A DNA stretch of 39,495 bases, from contig WOGZ01000305.1 of the NCBI GenBank assembly GCA_009733775.1, positions 1-39,495 of the forward strand, written 5' to 3'. Position numbers and translations under genes: made by a program. The stretch is from Alectoria sarmentosa. Taxonomy: Eukaryota; Ascomycota; Lecanoromycetes; Lecanorales; Parmeliaceae. Below the pieces are notes generated by a model. It saw only the letters and a list, made by a program, of their open reading frames with translations. It did no database searches and was not told the DNA's origin. Positions 1-11,728 of this stretch are shown here, piece after piece (within the stretch, counting starts at the first letter, position 1; each line of letters begins with the position of its first letter).

Positions 1-3000
1 ATATATTTATTATATTATATTTTGAAAATCGTTATTTAAACGTTAACGAGATAAACGTTATTATTAATGTTAAAATCTTTAATTATATGCGATTTTCTAA
101 TCTTTATATCATCGTGATCAAATGTATAATTTATAATAATTATAATTATTACGTTATAAATAAGATAAATATCGTTTCATTTTATTAAAATTCGAATAAA
201 AATAAATATAATAAGCGGTTTTTAAAGAAGTTTAATAATCACATTATCTTTGAATTAGATATTGAATATCTTATTTATCGTCGATATAAATTTACTATGA
301 TTTTAAAGAATAAATTTAAATAAAATTGTTAAATAATGTTTTATAATTTATATTTGTCGATTAAATATGATGTTCAAATTAATGTGAAAATATGCGTTAA
401 CGTTAAAATTTATAAATATATCTTTAAATACGTTTATAAAAATAATAATTAAATTAATTTTCGAAGAAAGCGAATAAACGAGAATAATGTAATAAATTCG
501 ATAAATGAAATTTAAAAATATCGAGACGCACGCTGAATGAGGTTAATAAAAATCTATTAAAAAATATTTAATTTCAAATTGTATAATTATAATTTTGTTA
601 TAAAGCGATTATTTATTCATTTTTTAAATTAATAAATCGTGATCTTTGATAATGATTCTTAATTATTTAATATAATAATAACAAATGAACGTTAAATTTC
701 TTTTATAGTTTTTTTTTAATTAAATACACGACGTTAATAACAAAGACGATTAACAGATTTTTTTTATATTGATTTAATAAAACATTACGTCTGAAAAAAG
801 AACATTTAAAATAATTAAAAATGAAGTTTATATCAAAAACGCATCGATATCATTGCGAGAATATATTACATCAATTTTAACGCAAGCGAATTTTATTATT
901 TACGCTTTTTTTTTTGAACGTATCGAGTTTCTTATTTTATGAGAATTTATGAACGATGAACGATGATTTTCTTTTAAATTATTATATCGTTTATGTAATA
1001 AAAAATCTTACGCATAATAACGTCGAATGAGATGAAACCTTAAAGAAAGCAAATGTTTAAAAGAGCGAAAACTTTTTATAAAGTTTTTTCGTAATGTTTT
1101 TATTCAATTGTGAATTTAATAAGTCGTTTAATTTATAAAATAAATATAAAATAAGATATATGATTTAATTTAATTGATGTGTAAAAGTGTCTCAATTGCG
1201 GAAGAAGAAAATTATCGCGCTATTTGTTATAATAAAACATTATTATTATTTTTAATGTGATTTTGCTTTTTTTTTTCATTAAAAATAATTTTATTAAGCG
1301 TATTTTTTTTTTATTTATTCGCAATTTTTTTCAAAGCGCCTCAATTGTGAGAAAAGAAAATTATTCCACTATTTATTATAATAAAACATCATCATTTTTT
1401 TTGATATAATGTTTCTTTTTTCTTTTATCAAAAGTAATTTCGTTAAACGTATTTTTTTTTTTAACATATTTCTTTTGCTTAGACTTTTTAACGATTGTAT
1501 ATATATTTTTCAAATTCATTATTAAAACTTCGCTTTATTAAACGATATATAAGCGAAATAAATTATTATCGAAGACTTTTATCTTTATTTGATTTAAATT
1601 CGTTTAAAAAAAACAATTTCAATTTTATAAAAAATATTAATTTGATTAATGATTTTGATTTATTAAAAATATAACATAATTATAAACAATATTATAACGA
1701 CGAGCGTAATCGTCTTTTACGCGAAAAACGTTTTTATTAAATAAATATTTAAAAGCAAATGTGAACGAATTTTAATAATAATTAAACGATGATTATAAAC
1801 GTTATTTGAAACGCGATATCTTTTTTCAATAATCATTTCTTCTTTTTAAACGATTATGAGAATATTAATAAAATTATGTTTTAAAACATCGTTTTACGAA
1901 AAATACGCGGGGCCTTTAAGGTGACAATTATTATAACTTTTTTAAATATCGTCTTTATTTTTTTTCAAAGAGATTATATCGTTTATTTTCATTTTAAAAT
2001 CTTTTTAAATGTTATTGTTTAATTCTTTTGCGATGTTATAAATGAATTCGATTTAATCGAATTATTGTGTGCAATTGAGTTAATCTTTTGAAATAAGATT
2101 TCGATATAAAATCGTTATAATATCGAGGTTGTTGATCGTATGTTTTAAAACATTCGCAAAAATCTCAAGTCGTTTGATGATATAATTATATGCTTTCGCG
2201 ACGATTTTCGTTAAATCTTATCGATCATCAAGGGCGTTAAGTCAGGGCGTATCGTTATATTTATTTTAAAAACCTCATATTTATGAAGTCACATTCAAAT
2301 TTTTAAATTCACGAAAAATATGAAATTTCGCAATTCGAATTTAATTGAGCAAAATCGTGTTGATATAAAAATATTCGCAAATAATCTTTTAAATGTGAAT
2401 AATAAGATTTCAATAAATATAAAAAAACGAAAGATTATCGATTAATTTATCGATTAATTATCAAATAACATTATTATAAACTTGATTGATATTATTTATC
2501 GCGATTTAAATTCACATCGAGCATCTGACTTTTACATTTTTAAAACAATTTTTTGCATTTTTAATAAAAACGTCGTTCGATTCAATAATCAAGTTTTTGA
2601 TAAATTCTTTAAAATCAAAATGATGTGTATTAATCGTGATCAAATCGTTGACGAAGAAGATAGTTTTCTTTTATTTATCGAATTAATAAACGTTTTTAAA
2701 TTAATCTTTTTACCATCTCATCATTTAAAATTAAAAAAGAGTTATATAATAATGTTATTGAGAAATTTATAACAATTATAAAATTTATGCAATGAAACAC
2801 GTTTATAAATTAAATATATTGAATTTAAGATATTCGATTATCGCATTTTTGAAAACGAACATAATAATAAACGTTATTATATATCACGCATGCCTCTTAC
2901 TCCGCTCGATTCGAATAATTTATATATTTTCTTTCAACGCATTCAATATTTAATTCGTTTAATCTTTAATATAACGATTAATAAATCACAAAATTAATTC

Positions 3001-3120
3001 TTATAATAAGTCGATTTATATTTATAATCGAAGGTCTTCGCTTATAAATAATTGTATATAATCTTAAATCGAATTATTAATAAAATCAATTTATTCATTA
3101 TAATCTTAAACGATTTATTA
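1..3120 (+). pseudogene. RIP-degraded Helitron Rep-helicase gene (left end outside window)
   Basis: Relic of a Helitron rolling-circle transposase. Reading through stops, the frame starting at position 3 gives the Helitron-like N-terminal region from the window start to about 900. Examples are KYDVQINVKIC at 363-395 (family: KYD.HINVEIC), then KYIFKYVYK, and IARIYYINFNASE near 855-893 (family: GRIYYVNP.ASE). From about 1500 to 3090 a second frame (codon starts 1 mod 3) gives the Pif1-like helicase without a frameshift. Walker A is at 1852-1875, reading DYENINKI where the family has GYGGTGKT. Walker B is at 2080-2100, with TGA for Trp and AAT-AAG for Asp-Glu. DFR-stop-IL stands for DFRQIL at 2203-2220. 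DEED is followed by HHLKLK and MLLRNL before 2772, and INKSQ lies at 2977-2991. Most changes from the family consensus are C-to-T or G-to-A transitions, as RIP makes. The catalytic HUH motif of Rep should lie to the left of the window. The gene is dead. Identification rests on remembered family motifs, not an alignment. Confidence 0.85.
1191..1480. repeat. Diverged ~149-bp tandem duplication inside the Helitron relic
   Basis: Two copies begin with CTCAATTG at 1191 and 1340. They share in order GAAAATTAT, a CTATTT-GTTATAATAAAACAT-type block, a T-rich stretch, TAATTT-GTTAA and a CGTATTTTTTTT end. Differences are largely transitions. The duplication sits between the Rep part and the helicase part, where no Helitron protein is readable. 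Confidence 0.6.
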
Positions 3121-6100
3121 AGAAAACAATCGAGTCACTCGATTAAATGTATTAGAAATAAGATTATTAAGCAGGTGTTTTTTATATAATAATAAAAGTA
3201 GATCATATACGCATAAAAAAGCAAGTAAAGTTCGTTTGACCGACGTTATTTAAATTCGTTTCGCCTTCATTTGCCTTAAGTATCATGAATTTAATTTATA
3301 AATCTTAATTTGTCGTTTATATATATTTTAATCTTAATATTTCGATATACAGTTTTCATTTAAAGAATAAATTTTTTAAGAATTTTAAATTTAAATAAAA
3401 TCTCTTATAAAAAACGATGATTTATATAATCGTACGTTTTTTTTTGATTTAAAAATATTATTTCAATATCTTAATTATTATCTTTATAACGTAATATTTT
3501 AATTATTATCTTTATAACGTAATATAAAATATTAAATCGTTTAAACATTATTATTAATCAATTTTTTAAATAAAAAGATAAATTGATACGCACTCAAAAT
3601 CACGTTTAAAATCTTAAATAATCGTCGCATTAAAATTTTAATAAAGATTTTATAGTTAATATTCATTATCATTAAAAAATTTTAATTTTTAAGAAAATAG
3701 CGGTCGTCTTTTTTTTTATAAAATATTAATAAGATTTCATTAATTCATTTCTCGAGAATAATATTATATTTTTATATATTATTATATAAGCGTTATAAAG
3801 TTAACATTATAATATATAAATTTTTTTTTAAATTCTTCGATCGAAATATATAAAGAATTTTATAAAATTTATAAAAAAAGTTATTCTCTCTCGACGATTT
3901 TTTCAAAATCATTCATTTAATGAAATTTTTAATCTCGCGAATTATTATTAAGATTTTTAACGATCTCGTTATCTTAATTAAAACTTTAATTTTTAAACAA
4001 TTTATCAAATTTTTTTATTTAATGATTTTTTAACATAAAGATCTTTATAAAACCTAAAAGCGATATTTAAAAATCTTTCGAAATTTAAATATAAATCTTC
4101 TTATTCATTTTTTAAAGTTTCGATATTTTGATAAATGTTACATCTCATTTTAAAAAAAAATTATTTCATTAATTTCTTATTTAATAATAAATGTTTAATT
4201 ATAATATTATATACATAATTACGATTATATTATTCAACGAAACATTCTTTCTGAATCTCAATCGCGACAATTTTCATTTCTAAATCTCGATCGATAATCT
4301 CGAAATGTTTTTAATTTTTTAATTTTTCTTTTTTACGCTTAATGTTAAGTCTCAATTTAATTTAAATACGTTTAAAAAACTTAAAAGATTTCTGAAAAAA
4401 TGTTTTAGTTGACGCTTTATAACATATTCATTTTTAAAATAAATTTAATTTAAAGAAAACAATTAACGCTTTAACGCAAAACACTTTTATTTAATATCAT
4501 TTCAAAAAAATAAAATTCAATCGTTATCTTTTTAAATCACAAATCAAAAATATTCGAATCTTCAACATTATCAATATCATTTTATAATTTATAAACAAAT
4601 CATAAAATGATATTTTTTATTTTTCATATTCTTATATCAACAAAAATTAAACGTAAAAATAATCAATTCGCGAAACGTTTTTTTTTTCTTTTATAAAACA
4701 TAAATATCATTATATCGAAATAAATAAATCGTTATTTATTAATATAATCACGTTCGTTTCATCTCAATGTTTTAATTAACTTTAAAAACACATATATTAT
4801 AATTTAATTAAAAAAATTTCGTGTTCTGCGATTCAATTTAATAATGAAATAATTAAAATCGCCTCTTATAATATCGCAAGGGTTAATTAATTAAATATTT
4901 TTCAAATTCTTTATCGTAATCATAAATCACGAAATTTTTTATATATTATTTATCAAAATATATATATTCATTACGATCAGCGATATTCTTTCAAAATTTA
5001 TTTTATAAATTAAAAGTTTATTTTCGAAATTGAAATATAAAATAAAGTTTTTTAATTCAAATAAAGAGAGTACTCATTTAATGATTTTGTTATTTATAAT
5101 AATAAAAACGTTTTTAAAGCTATTAAAACGATGAAAGATAATAAAAATCATAAAAAAATTTAATTTATAAAATAAGAATGTTTATTCATTTAAAAAGAAT
5201 TTTTAAACAAATAAAACATTTATTTTATTTCTTTGAAATATATTATATATATTGCGAAATCGAGCAAAATTAAAAATAGATTATATATTTAAAAAAGAAA
5301 TATGAATATAACGCGCGTTCATTTCAAGATCGATCGATTTCTTAATAAATAATTCAATTTATTTTGTTTTATTAAACGTACGATTTATAAGATGAGGCAT
5401 ATCATAATATTATATTTTTTTTTTCGACAAACTTTATATATAATGATGTTATAATTCATTATTTTAAATCGCACGTTAAACGAAATATCAAATTTCGATA
5501 ACTTTTTAATAAAAACCTCGAACTTATAAACGTTCGAAAACTTTTAAAAAATTATTACTCTTTTCGATCTCGAAATTCCTTTAAACTTTTTTTTTTATTC
5601 AAAACATATTATTTTTAATGTTAAAAGTAATTGTATTGAAAAACAAAAAATTATTATCGATAATAATATTCATTATAAAAATTTAAACATCACTCAAATG
5701 ATATAAATACAATAAACATTTATAATCGAAAATCAAAATTATAATTTTTGCAACGTCGATGATTATTTTAATCGAAATGCATTTTAAAAATCAATTTTTA
5801 AAATCGTAAACGATAATTCATTTAAAGTTTTTAACTTTTAAAATTATAATTATTAATACGAAATCAATAATAATAACGATCGAATATTAACTTGATGATC
5901 ACAGCTCTTTATACATTTTCAAATATAAATAAATATTATTCGCGTATAATAAGGCATTATCATTTTCAATTGCGCGTTTCAATTTAAATTTTTTGATTAA
6001 AATAATTTTAACCTTAAACGTTATTTTAAATAACGTTTTTGATTTAAATCTTTTAAGCAAAAAGATAAAAACTCGAAACGATATATTAAAAACGACGAAA

Positions 6101-7250
6101 ATGAAAAAATCTCTTAAAGTGTTAAAGACAACGATTAAATTCTTTTTTCTCTTTTTTTTAAACTTTAACGAAACTTCGAAATTAACGATAGAATTCGATA
6201 AATTACGTTTCATTTTTACTTTAATAAACGCGATTGAGAAAAAAAAGGCAATAAAAATAATAATAAAAAAAAAGATCGATATTAATTTTTTTCATTAATT
6301 GCGCATCGATTACTCGAGAATAATTTTATAATTAATATAACCCTTTGCAATTTGAATAAGCAATGAAAAATAATTTTTCATAAACGCAAACATTTTCAAT
6401 TTATAATCGCTTTACATCTCTTTAAATAATTTTATTTAATTTCTTCTTTTTCTTTTTCATTTAAATTTCCTCTATACGTTTTTTTTTTCATTTTTCACGT
6501 TAACGACAAAATCGCTCAATTTAAAAAAATTCGTTCGATTTTTTATAAAAAAAAAAAAAAAAAAAAGCGAATTTGAAAAATGATTTATGATATTTCTAAA
6601 TCAAATATAAAAATATCAAAATTTGATAAATTCGACAATATATTAAGCGAGAAAATGATATTTAATCGATTATCAAAAATTTATTTATCAATTATAACAA
6701 ATATCTCGTCGTAAAATCTTATCGTTAAATCTTCGATAATAAACTCTATCATTAAAAAAATGCGAAAAATTTATGTAATATACTTATTATAATATTCATT
6801 AATAAATAAAAATTTTCACAATATATATTTATTATCGAAACATTATCAATTCTTAAATTTCAAAATAAAAATTTCTAATTGATAAAATATAATATGAAAT
6901 TCATAAACGCTTTTAAAAAAATATCGAATCAAAATTTGCAAAGCCCCGATAAAAACATCAAATCGAAAACTTTTAAACTTTATTCAACATTTTTTCGAAA
7001 TTCAAACTCACGCACGAACGTAAATCTTTGAAAATTAAAAAAAAAAATTCGAAAAAAAGATTAAAATTGTTATTAACGATATTAAAAATAATGAGAAATG
7101 AAAAAATGTTTTAATTAATATGTTTTAATATTAATCAACTCGTGACACTTAAAAAATATCATCATAAAATTCGTATTATAATATAACTTTGATTTCGTTA
7201 TCGTGTTAGTAATAAAATAAGTTTAAAGCTTTAACGATAATTATTTATCT
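3121..7250. other. AT-rich RIP-type block without a recognisable gene
   Basis: Very low GC, dense stops in all frames and long A or T runs (for example 21 A near 6545-6565). A 28-bp unit starting TTAATTATTATC is tandemly repeated at 3471-3526. Base composition differs from the Helitron part: C visibly outnumbers G on the + strand, which would fit an old element lying on the - strand. Frames there (for example 5899-6213 on -, and around 4140-4380 on -) give long runs that look like decayed coding sequence, but I could assign no domain. No functional gene is supported. Confidence 0.6.
3471..3526. repeat. 28-bp tandem repeat, two copies
   Basis: The unit beginning TTAATTATTATCTTTATAAC occurs at 3471 and again at 3499, nearly identical. 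Its near-identity in a heavily mutated block suggests it arose after most of the RIP. Confidence 0.75.
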
Positions 7251-7866
7251 TATAAGGTTATCACGTAAAGACGTTATATTATAAATCAAAAATATTGCCC
7301 AGCACGATTGAAACAATATCCTCAAAAGGTTGCTGTCGCTCCTTTCGATGGGGGTGAATTCAGGATATCTTGAGTACCAAGATTGGTTACTAATGAATAT
7401 CGTTATATACCAGCTCATCAGCAGGCAGTACAGACGTATGTGTTTGAACTTGCCAAAATTTGTGAGGGCTTCATGGGCAAGGCTAATTGGAAAGCTTGCT
7501 TTCTTTATGGTCAAAAGTTATGCAGGAAAATGGCCTATATGCTTAAAACAAAGTTTCACCAATCAGATCTTCAGGATTCACGGTTTTAAAGCTAAAACAC
7601 ACCTTATTTCTTCATTCTGGATCTAAACGCGAATACGTTTTGAACAGGTCATCTTATAAGGCTGAGTTTCGAACATCAACTTTTTTATATTCTATTCTTT
7701 TTTATTTTTTTCGTGTCACATATCATGTGATAATAGAATGAATAAATAAAGTCATAGTTTCAAATACGCGCTTTCGAATGATGTTAATTTCATGAAACTT
7801 GATCAGGTGGATCAGGACTTTTTAAAACCTTCTGAGTGCTCCCAGCCTCTGACAGGCTCTTTTTTC
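7251..7866. other. Transition zone at the edge of the AT-rich block
   Basis: Base composition changes within a few hundred bases, from about one fifth GC to near 40-50 percent. Two overlapping + frames (7330-7626 and 7383-7589) are open, and the second looks protein-like. Neither begins at a convincing gene start or resembles a family I know. It may be a less mutated edge of the neighbouring repeats. Confidence 0.4.
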
Positions 7867-8093
7867 TGAACCTTTTTACTCTTCTACCCTCCGGAGCTCT
7901 CCGAGGGCTCCTGCCGGAGGGGCTGTCAAGCAAGCTCGAAGTCCCATATATAATGTATCACGTATCATGATTTCGAGCTTGCGAGGACAGTCTCTTCGGC
8001 AGGAGCTCTCGGAGAGCCCTCGAAGAGCCTTCGAAGGGAAAGGGGGGTTCCGGGGGCCTCCCCCGAGCGTAAAAAGAACAAGTATTATTGTAA
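7867..8093. repeat. Large imperfect foldback (inverted repeat)
   Basis: The left arm, about 7893-7940 (GAGCTCTCCGAGGGCTCCTG onwards to AAGCTCGAA), pairs with the right arm, about 7972-8019 (TTCGAGCTTGC onwards to CTCTCGGAGAGCC). Each arm is roughly 47 bp with a few mismatches, and the loop is about 31 nt of AT-rich sequence. Weaker pairing continues outward: CCTTTTTACTC near 7871 against GAGCGTAAAAAG near 8066, with about 30 extra GC-rich bases in the right arm. It could be a MITE-like element, a small-RNA precursor or a palindromic duplication. No target-site duplication could be established. Confidence 0.7.
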
Positions 8094-8485
8094 CTGTAGA
8101 GATCTTCCAAGCTTTCCACTACTGGGAAGCCCGCCCCCCCAGCACATATTTACATGCCCATACACCAGCCAATCAGATCTTTCTTTCTGCATGCTGGTAC
8201 GGGTAAGGAAGGCTGAGAACCCAAAATTCAGACATTTTACTGGTCGAACGCGAGTATCTTAGGCGAGTCATAATCAAAGGACTCTCGACAGCCAATGATT
8301 TCTATTCTCACCAGCCAAAGCTTACACGCATTCCTATGTATCTCCTCGGCTCACCTTGCTTACCCTGCTCACCCCTCAGGCTCACCTGCATCATCCCTGG
8401 CTCACCCTTGGAAGGTAGTTTTGAAGGGCGGTCAGAGGCATCATACTCGATACAGGCATACCAGCGTTGGAAAGTCGACGGAATC

Positions 8486-8620
8486 CAACAGTCACGACAG
8501 GAAGTCTCAATACCTCAAATGGGAATAGCGGCTTTTCTAAAGAAACGAATGCTCAACAGTCGCGAAGTCTCAAAACCTCAAATGGGATTAGCGGCTTTCC
8601 CAAAGAAACCGGTCAACTGA
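8486..8620. repeat. 68-bp tandem duplication
   Basis: Copies start with CAACAGTC at 8486 and 8554 and share AAGTCTCAA, ACCTCAAATGGGA and TAGCGGCTTT blocks in the same order. Open frames cross it on the + strand (8295-8655), but none has a recognisable start or family. The surrounding 8100-8700 shows no supported gene. Confidence 0.7.
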
Positions 8621-8709
8621 GGCGTTATCCAAGATCTTGGCGTAGGCGTCCATAACATTTGTAGTATCATCCATGTCGCCAAGATGGTACAAGCACAGGC
8701 ACAGACTCG

Positions 8710-10514
8710 TCATGGCCTGCCTAACCGCCAACTCCCGCGCTCAACACCCAGTACTAGAGTTGTCTCTTCCGCTGCTTCCTCCATGTTCTTCAATTTGTTT
8801 AGTGGACCCATCCTCTGTCGCACGTCCGGGTCGATCCCATGCAGAAGCACCGCTAGGGCATCGTTCCGCCACCCTTCAAGGCGATGTTTTCTGGTACTGC
8901 AAATAGTCAGCACAAGTAGAAGCAAAGCGAGCGCAAGAAGTGCGATGGGCATTGACATCCACGCCCAATCTACGCGCACTACTGACAGCCCCTGAGACGC
9001 GGTGCCCTGCACGAGAACCATATTTGCAGGCCGCGTGCGCATGTTGACCGTCATGCTCTGCCCCATCGCAGTCGCAAGGTCGTTGATGCTCGCCGCAGGA
9101 TTAAGTAGGAATGACCGATATATTGCGACCATTTCGGTGCTGGACCACCAATTGGGGTGCTGTTGGACTGCCGGCGTCGCGACGGTGGATTTTGGCGTTT
9201 GGCTCGGACCATATACCCAACCGCTCAGCGTCTGCGTGAGGAAATCACTGAGCGCCATCAACGCGTCGAAACTTGGACCGAAGCTGCCAGCCGGGGGAGC
9301 AAGACCTGTATCGAACCAGGAGGAGTAATTCACTGGTCTTTGCGATAGGACCCTCTCTTGGAACACGCCGTTTCTGGAATTGGCCGCCATTGACTGGACG
9401 CAGAACTGAAACAGACACTCAGCTGCCACAGGATTGATAGCCTGGGCGATGATCGAAAACGCGTAGACGGCGCCGAAACTATTGTTCCAATAGACTGATG
9501 ATGCATAATATACCTCATTCGGGTTGTCTGGAAGGTCGTTCAACCAATTTTGTGAAGTATACATGGTGCCGGTCCGCAAGGCTGTGATATTCATCAGCGG
9601 CGTCTCGGTTGTCTCGCTCGCATTGAGAACAAGACTAAAGCCGTATGGCAGGTAGTGACCCGAAGCGTTTGAGATCAATTCATGGGTGACATCTGTACAA
9701 GCGCTACAGATTGCGAGAGTCTCGTACGAGCTGCCCTGGGAAGGCCAGCTGCAATTTCCAGTCTGGCAATCTGGGGTTACAGCATAGGACACGGCGCTAT
9801 TGGCGTATATTGGGCTCAACACGGCACTCATCATCGACCCCTCGGCCATGCCATCCCACTCGTTCACTGTCATTCCAGAATCGTTGTATGCGAGGCTGTT
9901 ATACAACACAGCTGTAGGTACGGTCGAATTGGCTACCGCAATTGCTTTCGATTCGTATATGATGGTTTGTTGAACAAAGGAATTAACTGCGAGAATTGAT
10001 ATTGTTAAGAAAGAGCCGAGTGCGGCAAGAAGTCTGCCTGGTATTAGCGACGTTGAACATAAGCCACTGTGGACACTCACCCTCCCCTCCTGCTGGCTAG
10101 CAAGGTCACGCTGCCGAGCGGCCCTCGTGTTGCTTCATCGAAAAGTCGGAAATCCTCACAAGGCTGCTCCTGCATGAACCAGATCCACTTCATCTGTCCT
10201 AAAGCCGCCGCAACTGGGATCATGAGCATGAAGGTGCCTAGTGTTGCGAGGATGGATACTATGGTATTGAGCGTGATACCGTATTTTAGCGTGGGCGATT
10301 GACGTCCATCGAAGGAGCTGAGGATAGACATGATGGCCGAAAATAGCGCCAGGCTGGCCACCCAGCATGCTGTTTCGATGGGCCACCATGCGTGCTGCTT
10401 CAGAGACCGCCACGCTGATCGTAAGCGCCATTTAGATGGCGGCGTCCTGGGTTTCTTTGGGAGCGGTTTCTCTTTGCCTAGGTTCGGTCTTGTCGAGCGG
10501 TGTGGAGACGACAT
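8710..10514 (-). CDS. DUF3176-family multi-pass membrane protein
   Basis: Two exons: 10514-10081 and 10033-8710. The intron at 10080-10034 is 47 nt, GTGAGT...CAG, with a CTAAT branch-like site. The spliced product is 585 residues. The N-terminus is basic and proline-rich. Membrane segments lie near residues 49-67, 81-105, 146-165 and 503-523. The family-typical stretch DFRLFDEATRGPLGS (about 121-135) comes just before the third segment, and FVQQ follows it. The region between segments 3 and 4 is long, rich in Ser/Asn and aromatics, and contains paired Cys (CSACTD and others), so it is probably extracytoplasmic. DUF3176 proteins are common in Pezizomycotina and have no established biochemical role. 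Length and layout are normal for the family and no breaks are seen. It is the first intact gene after the AT-rich block. Confidence 0.88.
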
Positions 10515-10840
10515 GTTCGCAGAGGCTGTTAAGACGGGCGTTGACTTGATAGGTGCTTGGTCACCAGAACATCGAACGCTGATAGAGACTTATATCTTGG
10601 GTATTGTGCGTTCGCCACCAAATTACGAGCCCTAGAGGACGAGGCATACAGGAAATAGATCGAAGTTGTGAAAACCATATTTACAAAGACAAAGGAAATG
10701 ATAGACAAGACTGCGAGGGGTGCGATTAATAGTAAGGTGCAAGGCTGAGAAGCGCCTTATTTCTACTAATGAATTGGACGGCTAGGGATCGCCAACGTCT
10801 GCAACGTATGGTGCGAGTTGTATTGAGTGTATAAATAGGA

Positions 10841-10904
10841 TTAATCGTGCCACCCACTTAGCTCGCCAGCTCGCCAGCTCGCCAGCTGTGCGTGGCACGA
10901 TTAA
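10841..10904. repeat. 13-bp perfect inverted repeat enclosing an 8-bp triplicate
   Basis: TTAATCGTGCCAC (10841-10853) is exactly inverted at 10892-10904. The 38-nt spacer contains GCTCGCCA three times in tandem (10861-10884). It is the first of several hairpins in this gene-free stretch (10515-11728), which holds no supported coding sequence before the HET relic. Confidence 0.85.
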
Positions 10905-10956
10905 AGAGGAATAATTTGCAAACTGATCCTGTTTCACACGGGGTCTCAACCCTTGT

Positions 10957-10988
10957 CCCCTGAATTGGCAGGGCGTTAAATTCAGGGG
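10957..10988. repeat. 10-bp perfect hairpin
   Basis: CCCCTGAATT (10957-10966) is exactly inverted as AATTCAGGGG (10979-10988), with a 12-nt loop. Confidence 0.85.
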
Positions 10989-11412
10989 TTCCGACCGAAC
11001 ATCAAACCGTCCCTTATTAAACCCCACCGCGATTCAACAAGAACACCCAGAGCAAGGTTTTTCGTTCCGCGTTGGTTCTTCTCAAGTACATGTAAAACTG
11101 TATATCTGAAGTGATCATTTCAAAGATTATTGCGTTGCGAAAATAGAGCATTTTGATGTTGTGCCAAGACATCTTACGCCCCAGGCGCTTTAGTGTAAGG
11201 ATACACTAGGGGTTTCGATCGAACATCAAAGAATTGACTCATCGCAATTCAACAATGAGGACACTCACCAGAAAGTAATCTATATCGCGGATTTTCTTCC
11301 TGAGAAGATCTAAAAGTTTACAACTGAAAGTTTCGTTGTAGAAGTTTTCATTCAAAAGTTGTTGTGGTGCGAAAATAGCAATGTTTTCGTTCTGCCAAGA
11401 CTCTTACAGCCA
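10983..11412. repeat. Diverged ~225-bp direct repeat
   Basis: Copy 1 starts near 10985 and copy 2 near 11209. Shared blocks in order: GGGGTT-CGA-CGAACATCAAA, CGC-ATTCAACAA, TTTTC-TTC, a T-rich centre, GCGAAAATAG, CCAAGAC and TCTTAC. No open frame spans either copy. A related sequence (CTGACCGGGTCAA) near 11708 suggests an older third piece. Confidence 0.6.
11191..11208. repeat. 7-bp perfect hairpin between the direct repeats
   Basis: TAGTGTA and TACACTA are separated by a 4-nt loop. It lies at the junction of the two diverged direct copies. Confidence 0.7.
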
Positions 11413-11440
11413 AAGTCGCCAGCACCACCAGGACTAGAGT

Positions 11441-11463
11441 CCAGGTTGATCGGGTCAACCTGG
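11441..11463. repeat. 9-bp perfect hairpin
   Basis: CCAGGTTGA (11441-11449) is exactly inverted as TCAACCTGG (11455-11463), with a 5-nt loop. A diverged relative lies just upstream of the HET relic, near 11700-11725. Confidence 0.8.
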
Positions 11464-11728
11464 ATGTTATCGTGCTCTTGAGGAGTGAAGGATGAGGTTC
11501 AGGACAAGAGAAGTATCTAATGTAATCACTAGCCGTACTCTTGCGTCTGGTATATTTCAGCTAGCGTCTCAGGGTTGCGCCTCAAATTACGCAACACAGC
11601 TTCGCCTCAATCCGAATCAACAATTTAACAAGGAGAAGGCACCTCTTCATGCTAGGCAGATACTCCAATACAAAGCTTCTAGCACGCCGAGGTGTAGAGA
11701 TCCAATCTGACCGGGTCAATATCTGCCA

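Noticed and set aside
1..400. Possible chromosome end
   Set aside because: No TTAGGG-type telomere repeats; the AT-rich start is explained by the Helitron relic.
5899..6213. 104-codon - strand frame in the AT-rich block
   Set aside because: Lys/Phe/Ile-rich product of low-GC sequence; at best a fragment of an old element, not a gene.
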